This document shows, one piece after another, positions 7,040 through 15,086 of a DNA stretch of 52,373 nt. The notes beneath the pieces were generated by a model, which worked only from the letters and a program-made list of their open reading frames with translations, did not search any database and had not been told where the DNA came from. Numbering within the stretch: the first letter of the stretch is position 1; the number at the start of each line of letters is the position of its first letter. Source of the stretch: Gemmataceae bacterium. GTDB lineage: Bacteria > Planctomycetota > Planctomycetia > Gemmatales > Gemmataceae. Where the stretch lies: positions 1-52,373 of the forward strand of contig JAQGHQ010000583.1 in the NCBI GenBank assembly GCA_028288765.1, in the 5' to 3' direction. Made by a program: the position numbers and the translations under genes.

Positions 7040-10008
7040 CCGGGATCGACCCGTCCATGTTCGAGCTGTTCCGGGAGGAAGCCCGGGCGCACGCGGGCGC
7101 TCTTTCCGGCGGGCTTGTGGAGCTGGAGGCCGATCCGACGAACCCCCAGCGGATCGAGCCGCTGATGCGGGCCGCCCACTCGCTCAAGGGGGCCGCCCGC
7201 ATCGTCGGGATCGACCCGGCAGTCCGAATCGCCCACGGGATGGAAGACGCGCTGGTCGCCGCCCAGGCCGGCCGCCTCCGGATCACCTCCGCCCACATCG
7301 ACATCCTGCTCCAGGGGGCCGACGCCCTTGCCGCGCTGGGCAGGCTCTCGGACGCCGGACTGATCTCCGACTGGGTCGCCGGCCACGACCCACTGGCGGC
7401 CAGGCTCGAGCCCGTCTTCCGCGCGATGGCCGAGGGGAAGCTCGCGGTCGCGCCGCAACCGGTATCGGCGATCGCCGGAGGCCAGCGGGAGCGTGAACAG
7501 GATATCCACCCCCGGTCTGGGGCGGAGAGTGTGTCCGACGGACGGGCTGATACCGATCCCTGGATCGGCCGCCTCCATCCCTCTTCTGCGACCACGCGGG
7601 GGCCGGAACCCCATCCTTCACCGGCCAGCATGATTGCCCAGGGGTTGTCCCCACCACCCGATTTTCCGCCCCCGCCTCCGCACGAAAGCATCGTCATCCC
7701 GGCCGAGCCGGTCCCACTGACCGGCGATCACGGGATGCTCGACCTATTCCGGGAGGAAGTCCGCTCACACCTTCTCGTCCTCGCATCGGGGATCGACGCG
7801 ATCGCGACGGGCGGCGTGTCGCCCGGCGACAACTTGTTCGAAAGCCTACGTGAGATCCGCGGGTCGGCACGGGTCATGAAGTGTCCGCCCGTCGAGGCGG
7901 CGGCAGCTGCCACCGCCGAGTTCCTGACCGCCGTCCGGGAGTCTCGCGTCCCACTCACCCCGGCCGGGGTCGGGTGGCTCCGCTACACGACTTCCCTGCT
8001 AAGCGGGTTGATCGGGGTCTCGGAGGAGTCCTTCGTGGGGTGGCTCGACTCTGTTGCACCGGCTCTCGAACGGGCAGCAACCCAATTCCGGAATGTCGCG
8101 AGCGCGCCCAGACCCACCCCTCCACCGGCGGCGGGGGAACCGGCTCCGATGCCTCTCGTGTTCGCGCCGGAGCCGCCCGCGGCGCCCTTGGTATCCCCCG
8201 CCCCGCTGGGGAAGCCGGAGCTGCACCCGGAAGGGCCGGTGGTGACACCGGTGGTGCGATCCGGGGCGGGCGGTGAGGGCGTCGTGCGGGTCACCGCCCG
8301 GAGCCTGAACCGGCTGATGGGCCTCGCGGGAGAGTCGCTGGTCCAGGCTCGTTGGCTGCACCTGTTCTCGACCTCCCTGCTCAAACTGAAGAAGCAGCAC
8401 GAACACCTTGCCGGAATGCTCGACGTGGCCTTTCAGGCGGCGGCCTCCGGTCAGCCTGACGACCAGATCGCCCAGGTCGTCGCGGATACCCGGCGGCACG
8501 CCGGCCTCTGCCGCGAACAGCTGGCAGACCAGGCGGCCGATTTCGACGACCACGCGGCCCGGGCGGAAGACCTGAACAGCCGGCTCTACCGGGAGGTGAT
8601 CGCGAGCCGGATGCGGCCCTTTGCCGATTGCGCCCACGGAATGTCGCGGATGGTGCGGGACATGGCCCGGGCACTCGGGAAGCAGGCCCGGCTGGTGGTC
8701 GTCGGGGAGAACACCGACGTCGACCGGGACGTCCTGGAGAAACTGGAATCCCCGCTCACCCACCTGATCCGGAACGCCGTCGACCACGGGATCGAGGCCC
8801 CGGGCGAACGGACGGCGGGCGGGAAACCGGAGGCCGGGACGGTCCGGGTCGAGGCCCGCCACCGGGCCGGGATGCTGTCCGTGGCCGTCGCCGACGACGG
8901 CCGCGGTGTGGACCTGCCCCGGCTCCGACAGAAGGTCGTGGACCGCGGGCTGAGTGCGGCCGACCTCGTCCGCCAGATGTCCGACGCGGAGCTGCTCGAG
9001 TTCCTCTTCCTGCCGGGCTTCACGACCGCGGGCGGGGTGACCGAGTTCTCCGGCCGGGGGGTCGGTCTCGACGTGGTGCAGGACACCGTCCGCCGGATCG
9101 GGGGGAGCGTCCGCATCACCACCCGCCCGGGCGAGGGTACGACGTTCCAGCTGCAACTCCCGATCACCCTCTCGGTCATCCGGGCGGTGGTCGTCGACGT
9201 GGGGACCGAACCGTACGCCTTCCCGCACAACCGGATCGACCGGCTCCTCCGGGTCCCGCGGGCGACGGTCCGGTCCCTCGAACACCGCCAGTTCGCCGCG
9301 GTGGACGGGCAGAACGTCGGGCTCGTGCTGGCCGGCCAACTTCTCGACGTCCCGGCCGACCCGCCGAAAGGGGACGACATGCCGGTCGTCCTCTTGAGCG
9401 ACGCCACCGGGGCCTACGGGCTGGTGGTGGACGCGATCCGGGGCGAACAGGACCTGGTCGTCAGGCCGCTCGACCCGCGGCTCGGAAAGGTGCCGAACCT
9501 GAGCGCGGCGGCGGTCCTGGATGACGGGGAACCCGTCCTGATCGTGGACGTGGAAGACCTCGTCCGGTCGATGGACCAGTTCATCCAGACGGGGTCTCTG
9601 CGGCGGTGCGAGGTGCGGGAGGCGGGCCCGACCCGGAAGAAACGGGTCCTCGTGGTCGACGATTCGATCACCGTCCGCGAGGTCGAGCGTCAGCTCCTGG
9701 CCCACCACGGGTACGAGGTGGCGGTGGCGGTCGACGGGATGGACGGGTGGAACCAGGTCCGGGCCGGCCGGTACGACCTGCTCGTGACGGACGTGGACAT
9801 GCCCCGGATGACCGGGCTCCAGCTCGTCCAAGCGGTCCGCGCGGACGAGAAGTTCAGGAACCTCCCGGTCATCATCGTGTCGTACAAGGAGCGGGAGGAA
9901 GACCGGCTGCGCGGGCTCCAGGTCGGGGCGAACTCGTACCTGACCAAGAGCAGTTTCCACGACAACCGGTTCGTGCGGGCGGTGGAGGACCTGATCGGGT
10001 CCGCGTAG
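7036..10008 (+). CDS. cheA: Hybrid CheA histidine kinase with REC domain (WspE-like)
   Basis: A 990-residue kinase. Domains in order: an active Hpt at about 5-115 with phospho-acceptor His48 in AAHSLKGAARIVG; a proline-rich linker; a second Hpt-like unit at about 235-330 where the matching segment is ESLREIRGSARVM, so the histidine is missing; P3 dimerisation helices at about 415-530; an ATPase domain (HLIRNAVDHGIEAPGE near 576, VADDGRGVD near 617, GRGVGLDVVQDTVRRIGG near 673); a CheW domain; and a C-terminal receiver (VLVVDDSITVREVERQL; phospho-acceptor Asp919 in VTDVDMP; the conserved Lys in SYLTKS). The ATG at 7036 overlaps the upstream stop by 4 nt; longer in-frame starts would cover the upstream cheW. 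Hpt-kinase-CheW-REC is the WspE layout. Output would flow to the CheB receiver and to an unknown target. Confidence 0.94.
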   Translation: MTGIDPSMFELFREEARAHAGALSGGLVELEADPTNPQRIEPLMRAAHSLKGAARIVGIDPAVRIAHGMEDALVAAQAGRLRITSAHIDILLQGADALAALGRLSDAGLISDWVAGHDPLAARLEPVFRAMAEGKLAVAPQPVSAIAGGQREREQDIHPRSGAESVSDGRADTDPWIGRLHPSSATTRGPEPHPSPASMIAQGLSPPPDFPPPPPHESIVIPAEPVPLTGDHGMLDLFREEVRSHLLVLASGIDAIATGGVSPGDNLFESLREIRGSARVMKCPPVEAAAAATAEFLTAVRESRVPLTPAGVGWLRYTTSLLSGLIGVSEESFVGWLDSVAPALERAATQFRNVASAPRPTPPPAAGEPAPMPLVFAPEPPAAPLVSPAPLGKPELHPEGPVVTPVVRSGAGGEGVVRVTARSLNRLMGLAGESLVQARWLHLFSTSLLKLKKQHEHLAGMLDVAFQAAASGQPDDQIAQVVADTRRHAGLCREQLADQAADFDDHAARAEDLNSRLYREVIASRMRPFADCAHGMSRMVRDMARALGKQARLVVVGENTDVDRDVLEKLESPLTHLIRNAVDHGIEAPGERTAGGKPEAGTVRVEARHRAGMLSVAVADDGRGVDLPRLRQKVVDRGLSAADLVRQMSDAELLEFLFLPGFTTAGGVTEFSGRGVGLDVVQDTVRRIGGSVRITTRPGEGTTFQLQLPITLSVIRAVVVDVGTEPYAFPHNRIDRLLRVPRATVRSLEHRQFAAVDGQNVGLVLAGQLLDVPADPPKGDDMPVVLLSDATGAYGLVVDAIRGEQDLVVRPLDPRLGKVPNLSAAAVLDDGEPVLIVDVEDLVRSMDQFIQTGSLRRCEVREAGPTRKKRVLVVDDSITVREVERQLLAHHGYEVAVAVDGMDGWNQVRAGRYDLLVTDVDMPRMTGLQLVQAVRADEKFRNLPVIIVSYKEREEDRLRGLQVGANSYLTKSSFHDNRFVRAVEDLIGSA

Positions 10009-10169
10009 TGGTTCGTCATCAATCGTTGGTGGTCCGTCATCGGTCCCTCATCTCTCCTCATCCGTCCTTCTCCCCGTCTTCTCCTCCGGCCCGGGCGGAA
10101 TCGCCCTTTTCGGCAGGGGGCGACAAGAGTTACAAACAAGGACAAGGCGAATGGCGAAGGGCTCATGAC
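10009..10169. other. 161-nt spacer with pyrimidine-rich direct repeats
   Basis: Between the CheA and CheB genes lies a spacer with repeats of the type CGTCATC and CTCATC followed by a pyrimidine-rich run. It is the only large gap between the last four genes of the operon. No gene or terminator was recognised. The sequence before the CheB start (GAAGGGCTCATGAC then GTG) provides an AAGG ribosome-binding site. Confidence 0.4.
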
Positions 10170-11192
10170 GTGCGTGTCGCGATCGTCAACGATCTGGCGC
10201 TGGCCCGGGAGGTACTCCGGCGGGTCGTACTGTCGGTGCCGGGGTATTCGGTCGCCTGGACGGCGGTCGACGGCGACGAGGCGGTCCGGAAAGCCGCCGC
10301 GGACCGGCCGGACGTGATCCTGATGGACCTCGTCATGCCCCGGATGGATGGGGCCGAGGCGACCCAGCAAATCATGCGGCAGTCGCCGTGCCCGGTCGTG
10401 GTCGTCACGGCGACCGTACCCGGCCACTTCGACCTCGTCTACCGGGCGGTGGGGGCCGGCGCGCTGGACGCGGTGGAGACACCGACCTTCGGCCCGGGCG
10501 GGTTGGTGGTCAACGGCGAACGGCTGGTCGGCCGCCTCTCCCAGCTCGACGCCGGACTCCGCGGGCTCCACGGGTCTGGCGTCTACCCCGCCCTGCCGGC
10601 ACCAGCGTCCGCGGCCGAGCTCCCCCCCGTCGTCGCGATCGGGGTCTCGACCGGCGGGCCCAGCGCCCTGCTCGCCGTTCTCGGGTCACTGCCGGCCGAT
10701 TTCCCCGCAGCCGTCCTGATCGCCCAGCACCTCGACGCGGAATTTATCCCGGGGCTGGCCGCCCGGCTCGGGGGGCAGTGCCAGCTCCCGGTCCGGACTG
10801 CCCGGGAAGGGGAATTTCCGGCCGCCGGAGTCGTGCTCCTCGCGGCGACGAACGACCATATCGAGCTCGGCCCGGATCGCCTCCTCCGGCACACCCCAAT
10901 CCCGCGAACCGCACCCTACCGGCCGTCGGCAGACGTGCTGTTCACCAGCCTCGCCGCGCGATGTCCTCGTCCGGGGGTCGGTGTGGTCCTGACCGGGATG
11001 GGGACGGACGGGGCCGAGGGGTTGTTACGGCTCCGGCAAGCCGGGTGGCACACGATCGCCCAGGACGAGACGACGAGCGTTGTCTACGGGATGCCCCGGG
11101 CGGCGGCCGAGGCCCACGCCGCGGCGGAGGTGCTGCCCCTCCCGCTGATCGGCCCGGCGATCGTTGCCAAACTGCGGGCAAAGGTGCAATGA
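10170..11192 (+). CDS. cheB: CheB protein-glutamate methylesterase (WspF position)
   Basis: A 340-residue response-regulator methylesterase that removes receptor methyl groups when phosphorylated by CheA. The N-terminal receiver has phospho-acceptor Asp53 in VILMDLVMPRMDG. The C-terminal esterase domain has the catalytic triad Ser160 (IGVSTGGPSAL), His187 (IAQHLD) and Asp280 (GMGTDGAEG). I chose the GTG at 10170, preceded by AAGG, because the frame upstream is low-complexity and the receiver begins at once (VRVAIVNDLALAREVLRR). The 3' end overlaps the next gene by 4 nt (ATGA). By position this is WspF; in Pseudomonas the next gene is the diguanylate cyclase wspR, which is absent here. Confidence 0.94.
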   Translation: MRVAIVNDLALAREVLRRVVLSVPGYSVAWTAVDGDEAVRKAAADRPDVILMDLVMPRMDGAEATQQIMRQSPCPVVVVTATVPGHFDLVYRAVGAGALDAVETPTFGPGGLVVNGERLVGRLSQLDAGLRGLHGSGVYPALPAPASAAELPPVVAIGVSTGGPSALLAVLGSLPADFPAAVLIAQHLDAEFIPGLAARLGGQCQLPVRTAREGEFPAAGVVLLAATNDHIELGPDRLLRHTPIPRTAPYRPSADVLFTSLAARCPRPGVGVVLTGMGTDGAEGLLRLRQAGWHTIAQDETTSVVYGMPRAAAEAHAAAEVLPLPLIGPAIVAKLRAKVQ

Positions 11193-12229
11193 CAGGGTCG
11201 CCGCCGGACCTCGCCGTTCGTCCGTCCGCGACGCATGGGTGCTGCCCGCTGCGGGTGTTCGTCTTCGAGCACCTCACGGCCCACGGTCTGGGTCGCGACC
11301 CGGCCGACCCGATTCACCCTATGTACCGCGAGGGGCGGGCGATGCGCGACGCCGCCGTCACGGACTTCGGGCGGGTGCCCGGGGTCGAAGTGTTCGCCTT
11401 TCCGGACGCGGACGTCCCCGTCGATTCCGACCGGTTTCACGACGCCGCGAGCGTCTCCGACTGGACCCTCGTCATCGCCCCGGAGTGCGATGACATCCTC
11501 ACCTCCCTCGCCCGCGCCGTCGAGTCCTCCGGGAGCACCTTTCTCGGCCCGGTCGTGGAATCGGTCCGCCTGACATCCGACAAGTTCGCACTCGCGAACC
11601 ACTGGCGCGAACACGGCATTCTGACCCCCGCCACGACCGGGCGGCACCCGACCGCGTGCGAGGCATTCCCGGTCGTCTGGAAACCGCGGGACGGAGCCGG
11701 TTCGACGGCAACATTCCTTCTGACCAACCCCTTCGATGTCGCCCGGGCAAAGGCACTGGCGGCCGGGGCCTTCGCGGGACCGATGATCCTCCAGGAGTTC
11801 ATTCCCGGGCAGGCGGCGAGCGTCGCGTTTCTATGCGGGCCGGCCGGAAACATTCCCCTCCTCCCCACTTTGCAGCACCTCTCGGATGATGGACGATTCC
11901 ATTATTCCGGCGGCGAGCTCCCGATCTCACCTCCGCTCGCCGAACGGGCCATCCTGCTCGGACGGCGGGCGATCGACTGCGTTCCGGGATTGAAAGGATA
12001 CGTCGGGGTGGATCTCATACTGGGGGCCGAGGCGGATGGGTCCCGAGACTACGCGATCGAGATTAATCCAAGGTTAACAACATCTTACGTCGGGCTGCGA
12101 GCGATCGCCGACTTCAACCTCGCTGCCGCGATGCTCTTGCTCGCGGCCGGTGAATCGGCCCCGGCCGTGGCGTGGAAACCCGGCCGACTGCAATTCGCGC
12201 CGGACGGAGTTATCTTGCCAGTCGTTTAG
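11189..12229 (+). CDS. ATP-grasp superfamily ligase, translationally coupled to cheB
   Basis: A 346-residue ATP-grasp enzyme, expected to activate a carboxylate with ATP and join it to an amine or thiol. Visible elements: an N-terminal domain starting LRVFVFEHLTAHGLG with EGRAMRDAAVTDF; the ATP-binding core VVWKPRDGAGSTATFL, LQEFIPGQAASVAFL and the metal-binding segment YAIEINPRLTTSYVGLRAI. The pattern reminds me of the tyramine-glutamate ligase (MfnD) and related ATP-grasp proteins of methanofuran/C1 metabolism, which occur in planctomycetes, but I cannot confirm that without a search. The ATG at 11189 overlaps the cheB stop by 4 nt, so the gene is part of the chemosensory operon and takes the place where wspR would be expected. 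Substrate unknown. Confidence 0.85.
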   Translation: MTGSPPDLAVRPSATHGCCPLRVFVFEHLTAHGLGRDPADPIHPMYREGRAMRDAAVTDFGRVPGVEVFAFPDADVPVDSDRFHDAASVSDWTLVIAPECDDILTSLARAVESSGSTFLGPVVESVRLTSDKFALANHWREHGILTPATTGRHPTACEAFPVVWKPRDGAGSTATFLLTNPFDVARAKALAAGAFAGPMILQEFIPGQAASVAFLCGPAGNIPLLPTLQHLSDDGRFHYSGGELPISPPLAERAILLGRRAIDCVPGLKGYVGVDLILGAEADGSRDYAIEINPRLTTSYVGLRAIADFNLAAAMLLLAAGESAPAVAWKPGRLQFAPDGVILPVV

Positions 12230-12613
12230 GCTTCACAAATCAGAGTAGATCCCCCGGATTTTCGTCGGAATTTGGCTATCTTTTTCCGGGTCTGTCTCTA
12301 TAATCCGGCTAATCGGTGGGGGCGGACCCGCCGGCGAGGAAGATTCCGAACGAGTCCAGGCGTACTTGGTCCGGTTAGTAACAGCGATCTGCTCTGTAGC
12401 CGTGCGACAGCCCTGAGCTCATCACGCTGGCCCATCCCGGTACGTCCGGCCTAACCCGTCACACGTCGTCCCCGTGAACCAACCAGACACCATATACGGA
12501 ACCGACGGCGGCGGACGGTAATCGTTCGTCCATCATCCGGGCCGCCGCGACAGCGGCCAGTCCACGTTTGTGTTCCCGGATCGGCCTCGGCGGTCGCCCG
12601 GGAAGGGGTTCAC
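12230..12613 (+). other. 384-nt leader/promoter region of RRM protein gene
   Basis: No gene is supported. AT-rich at its start, it contains a consensus -10 (TATAAT at 12299-12304), leaving a possible 5' leader of about 300 nt before the RRM start codon. Long leaders occur in front of some cold-induced RNA-binding protein genes, so post-transcriptional control is possible but not shown. Confidence 0.4.
12299..12304 (+). promoter_or_regulatory. Consensus -10 element TATAAT
   Basis: A perfect TATAAT in otherwise GC-rich sequence, downstream of the ATP-grasp gene. A TTGGCT at 12272-12277 is the nearest -35-like hexamer, but the 21-nt spacing is too long, so the -35 is weak or activator-dependent. 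Probably drives the RRM gene. Confidence 0.4.
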
Positions 12614-13000
12614 ATGGCCAGTAAGAATCTGTACGTCGGGAACCTCCCGTTCTCGACCACATCCTCCGACCTCGAACAGCTGTTCGGGCAGTATGGGACG
12701 GTGACCAAGGCGCAGGTGATCTCGGACCGGGAGACCGGCCGGAGCCGTGGGTTCGGGTTCGTGGAGATGAGCGACGGGGTTGAGGCAGCGATCGATGCGC
12801 TGAACAATGCCGAATTCCAGGGCCGGCGACTGACCGTGAACGAGGCCAAGCCCCGCGAGGAACGGCCCCGCGGCGGTGGTGGTGGGTACGGTGGCGGAGG
12901 GGGCGGCGGGTACGGCGGAGGTGGTGGCGGCGGGCCCCGCGGTGGTGGTGGGTACGGCGGCGGAGGTGGTGGCCGCAGCGGGTACGGAGACCGGTACTAG
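12614..13000 (+). CDS. RRM-domain glycine-rich RNA-binding protein
   Basis: A 128-residue RNA-binding protein with one RNA recognition motif (about residues 4-80) and a Gly/Tyr/Arg-rich tail. RNP2 is LYVGNL (about 6-11) and RNP1 is RGFGFVEM (about 45-52), both with the aromatic residues that stack on RNA bases. The tail consists of repeated RGGGGGYGGGG-type units and ends in SGYGDRY, a low-complexity sequence of the kind found in bacterial Rbp and plant glycine-rich proteins and often linked to stress or cold responses. A strong ribosome-binding site GGAAGGGG precedes the ATG. It is a single-gene unit with its own promoter region and a good terminator at 13027-13054. Confidence 0.95.
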   Translation: MASKNLYVGNLPFSTTSSDLEQLFGQYGTVTKAQVISDRETGRSRGFGFVEMSDGVEAAIDALNNAEFQGRRLTVNEAKPREERPRGGGGGYGGGGGGGYGGGGGGGPRGGGGYGGGGGGRSGYGDRY

Positions 13001-13026
13001 ACCGAGACTTGCCAGGTTGAAATCAC

Positions 13027-13054
13027 ACACGGGCGATTCGCGCCCGTGTTTTTT
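13027..13054 (+). terminator. Rho-independent terminator of RRM gene
   Basis: Perfect 9-bp stem ACACGGGCG (13027-13035) and CGCCCGTGT (13041-13049) with an ATTCG loop, continuing into a run of six T residues (13049-13054), 27 nt after the RRM stop codon. Confidence 0.92.
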
Positions 13055-13202
13055 CCATCTGGAGTGTGGCAATAACCATTGTCGGCCCTATTCACCCGGG
13101 CCTTCGAACCGTGGTTGGGGACCGTGCCGAAGAGTACCCACCCGCGAGCAAGTCTCCTTCTTTGGAAGACGCGGGGACGAGGTACGGAGCGACCCGTCCG
13201 TG

Positions 13203-13433
13203 TCAACCACGGGTCGGGTCTGTCTGCCTCTCCCAATCGGCGAGCAGGGCGACGACCCGGCACATCTCCGGTTCACCCTCCAGCGCGATCACATCGCCGG
13301 CGCGGTCCGTCCGGACACGCCCGCGGACCCCGCGGCGAGTAAGATAATCGAGGAGCCGAGGACCGAGAGGGGATGGAATGCGAATCTCTTCACGGTCCCG
13401 ATTGACGACTGGGTGCATAGTAACCGACGTCAT
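13203..13433 (-). CDS. Small hypothetical protein
   Basis: A 76-residue protein I do not recognise. It reads as a plausible folded protein (REEIRIPSPLGPRLLDYLTR, then a beta-rich segment with DVIALEGEPEMCRVVALLAD) and lacks the Arg/Pro/Gly bias of chance open frames. I chose the ATG at 13431-13433 with a purine-rich GGGG upstream; a second ATG fifteen nucleotides further in (13418) is possible, and the frame remains open upstream to 13724 but with unlikely composition. No signal peptide. It stands alone on the minus strand between the RRM gene and the desaturase, convergent with the RRM terminator. Confidence 0.55.
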   Translation of the reverse strand: MTSVTMHPVVNRDREEIRIPSPLGPRLLDYLTRRGVRGRVRTDRAGDVIALEGEPEMCRVVALLADWERQTDPTRG

Positions 13434-13916
13434 GTCTGCCCCGGGTAGAGGTGATGGGCGACAAGGCTGCCGAACTGATGGAGGATATCTTATACAGTGG
13501 TTGATTCCTTCCGCAACGAAAAAATCGAGCTCGTCAGATAAGGTGATACGATCGCCCGGTCCTGCTCCCCCCGGCCGCCCCGCGGGTTGCATTCCAATCT
13601 CCACCGGGTCAAGCAATAATAACCTTGCCGTTGCTTGCACATGACCCCATGTTCGGCTACACTTTTCACACTTCAGACTCAACACCCCGCAAGAACTCTC
13701 GATGAATACCTCCGTGTCCGACACCGCCGACGGCCGGACCGAGGCCCAACCGACCGTTGACGGAGCAGGCTACTGATCGTGACGGGTGTGCGGCACGCAC
13801 GAGAACTGGGGGGTAGACCATCCCATTTCTCGCGCCGGCGGGGCAGGACACTCACCCCCGGGGTTCGTAAGACTCACACCATCATCCCCACGGCGGACCG
13901 GCCGAGGACTTCATCC
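13434..13916. other. Region between small hypothetical and desaturase
   Basis: About 480 bases, locally AT-richer (13480-13660), likely holding promoters in both directions. A 24-codon open frame (13702-13776, MNTSVSDTADGRTEAQPTVD and four more residues) starts with ATG but has no clear ribosome-binding site or relatives known to me. The frame of the desaturase is open from 13779, but that part looks untranslated. Confidence 0.35.
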
Positions 13917-15059
13917 GTGCAGACACTGCCTCCGTTGACCCTTTCACGCCCCGTCCCGCACCCGCCGACTTCCCCCTCACGCCCGAAATTTCCGCACGAT
14001 CACACCGGGTTTCATGCGGAACTCCGGCGGCGCGTTGGGGAGTATTTCGCGGCCACCGGCAAGCAGGAGCGGGGCGGCTGGCGGATTTACACAAAGACGA
14101 TCATCATCATGTGCTGGTTGGCGGTCTCTTACGCCCTCCTTGTTTTCGTCGCCCCGGCCTGGTGGGCGGCGGTCCCGCTGGCGGTGGTACTGGCGGCGGC
14201 AATGGCCGCCGCCGCGTTCAACGTCCAGCACGATGGTGGGCATCGGGCGTACTCGAACCGGCCCTGGGTGAACCGCCTGGCGGCCCTGTCGCTCGACATG
14301 ATCGGGGCCAGCTCGTACCTTTGGCACTGGAAGCATGTCGTCTTCCACCACACCTACTCGAACATTAGCGGGCACGACGCCGACATCGAACTCGGCTCTC
14401 TGATGCGGTTCTGCCCCCATCATCGCCGCCGGTGGTTTCACCGCTGGCAGCATTTGTACCTATGGGCGCTGTACGGGCTCATGGCCGCCCGGTGGCACCT
14501 GTTCGGGGATTTCAAGGACGTGATCACCGGCATGGTCGGGCCGCACCGGGTGCCCCGCCCGCGGGGGTGGGATTTGTTCGTCTTCCTCGGCGGGAAGGCG
14601 TTCTCAATCGGGTGGCTGATCGTCCTCCCGCTGTTCTTCCACGAGTGGTGGGTGGTTCTGATCTACTACTTCCTCGCGACCGCGGTGATGGGCGTGATTC
14701 TGAGCGTGGTGTTCCAGCTGGCCCACTGTGTCGGGGAGGCCGATTTCCCGATCCCCGTGGACGGCACCCTGCGGATGGAAGCCGCGTGGGCAATCCATCA
14801 GGTCCAGACCACGGCCGATTTCGCCCGCGGGAGCCGCGTGCTGTCGTGGCTGCTCGGCGGGCTGAACTTCCAGATCGAGCACCACCTGCTCCCACAGGTC
14901 TGCCACGTCCATTACCCGGCCCTGTGCGGAATCGTCGAGACGGTGTGCCGGGAGTACGGGGTCCGGTACTCGGCCCACCCGACCTTCTGGGCCGGGGTCG
15001 TGTCCCATTACCGGTGGCTGCGGGAGATGGGCCGGCACGACCGGCCGATCGTCGCGTGA
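13917..15059 (+). CDS. Membrane fatty acid desaturase
   Basis: A 380-residue di-iron membrane desaturase that would introduce a double bond into acyl chains. The three histidine boxes are present: QHDGGH, the HVVFHHTYSN box (HxxHH) and FQIEHHLLPQ (QxxHH form), which is the pattern of front-end/linoleoyl-CoA type desaturases. Hydrophobic spans include IMCWLAVSYALLVFVAPAWW and the stretch around FSIGWLIVLPLFF. No fused cytochrome b5 domain is seen, so an external electron donor is needed. I chose the GTG at 13917: a GAGGA ribosome-binding site lies 8 nt upstream, and the 46 codons before it have untypical composition. It converges on selB with 27 nt between the stops. Confidence 0.9.
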   Translation: MQTLPPLTLSRPVPHPPTSPSRPKFPHDHTGFHAELRRRVGEYFAATGKQERGGWRIYTKTIIIMCWLAVSYALLVFVAPAWWAAVPLAVVLAAAMAAAAFNVQHDGGHRAYSNRPWVNRLAALSLDMIGASSYLWHWKHVVFHHTYSNISGHDADIELGSLMRFCPHHRRRWFHRWQHLYLWALYGLMAARWHLFGDFKDVITGMVGPHRVPRPRGWDLFVFLGGKAFSIGWLIVLPLFFHEWWVVLIYYFLATAVMGVILSVVFQLAHCVGEADFPIPVDGTLRMEAAWAIHQVQTTADFARGSRVLSWLLGGLNFQIEHHLLPQVCHVHYPALCGIVETVCREYGVRYSAHPTFWAGVVSHYRWLREMGRHDRPIVA

Positions 15060-15086
15060 CGCGACCGGGCACACCCGGAACGACCA

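Noticed and set aside
7999..9960. 653-residue open frame on the minus strand opposite cheA
   Set aside because: Antisense to a clear CheA-REC kinase; no recognisable motif and shadow-type composition.
13702..13776. 24-codon open frame before the desaturase
   Set aside because: No clear ribosome-binding site, no hydrophobic or regulatory-peptide features, and no relatives known; kept only as a note in the intergenic entry.
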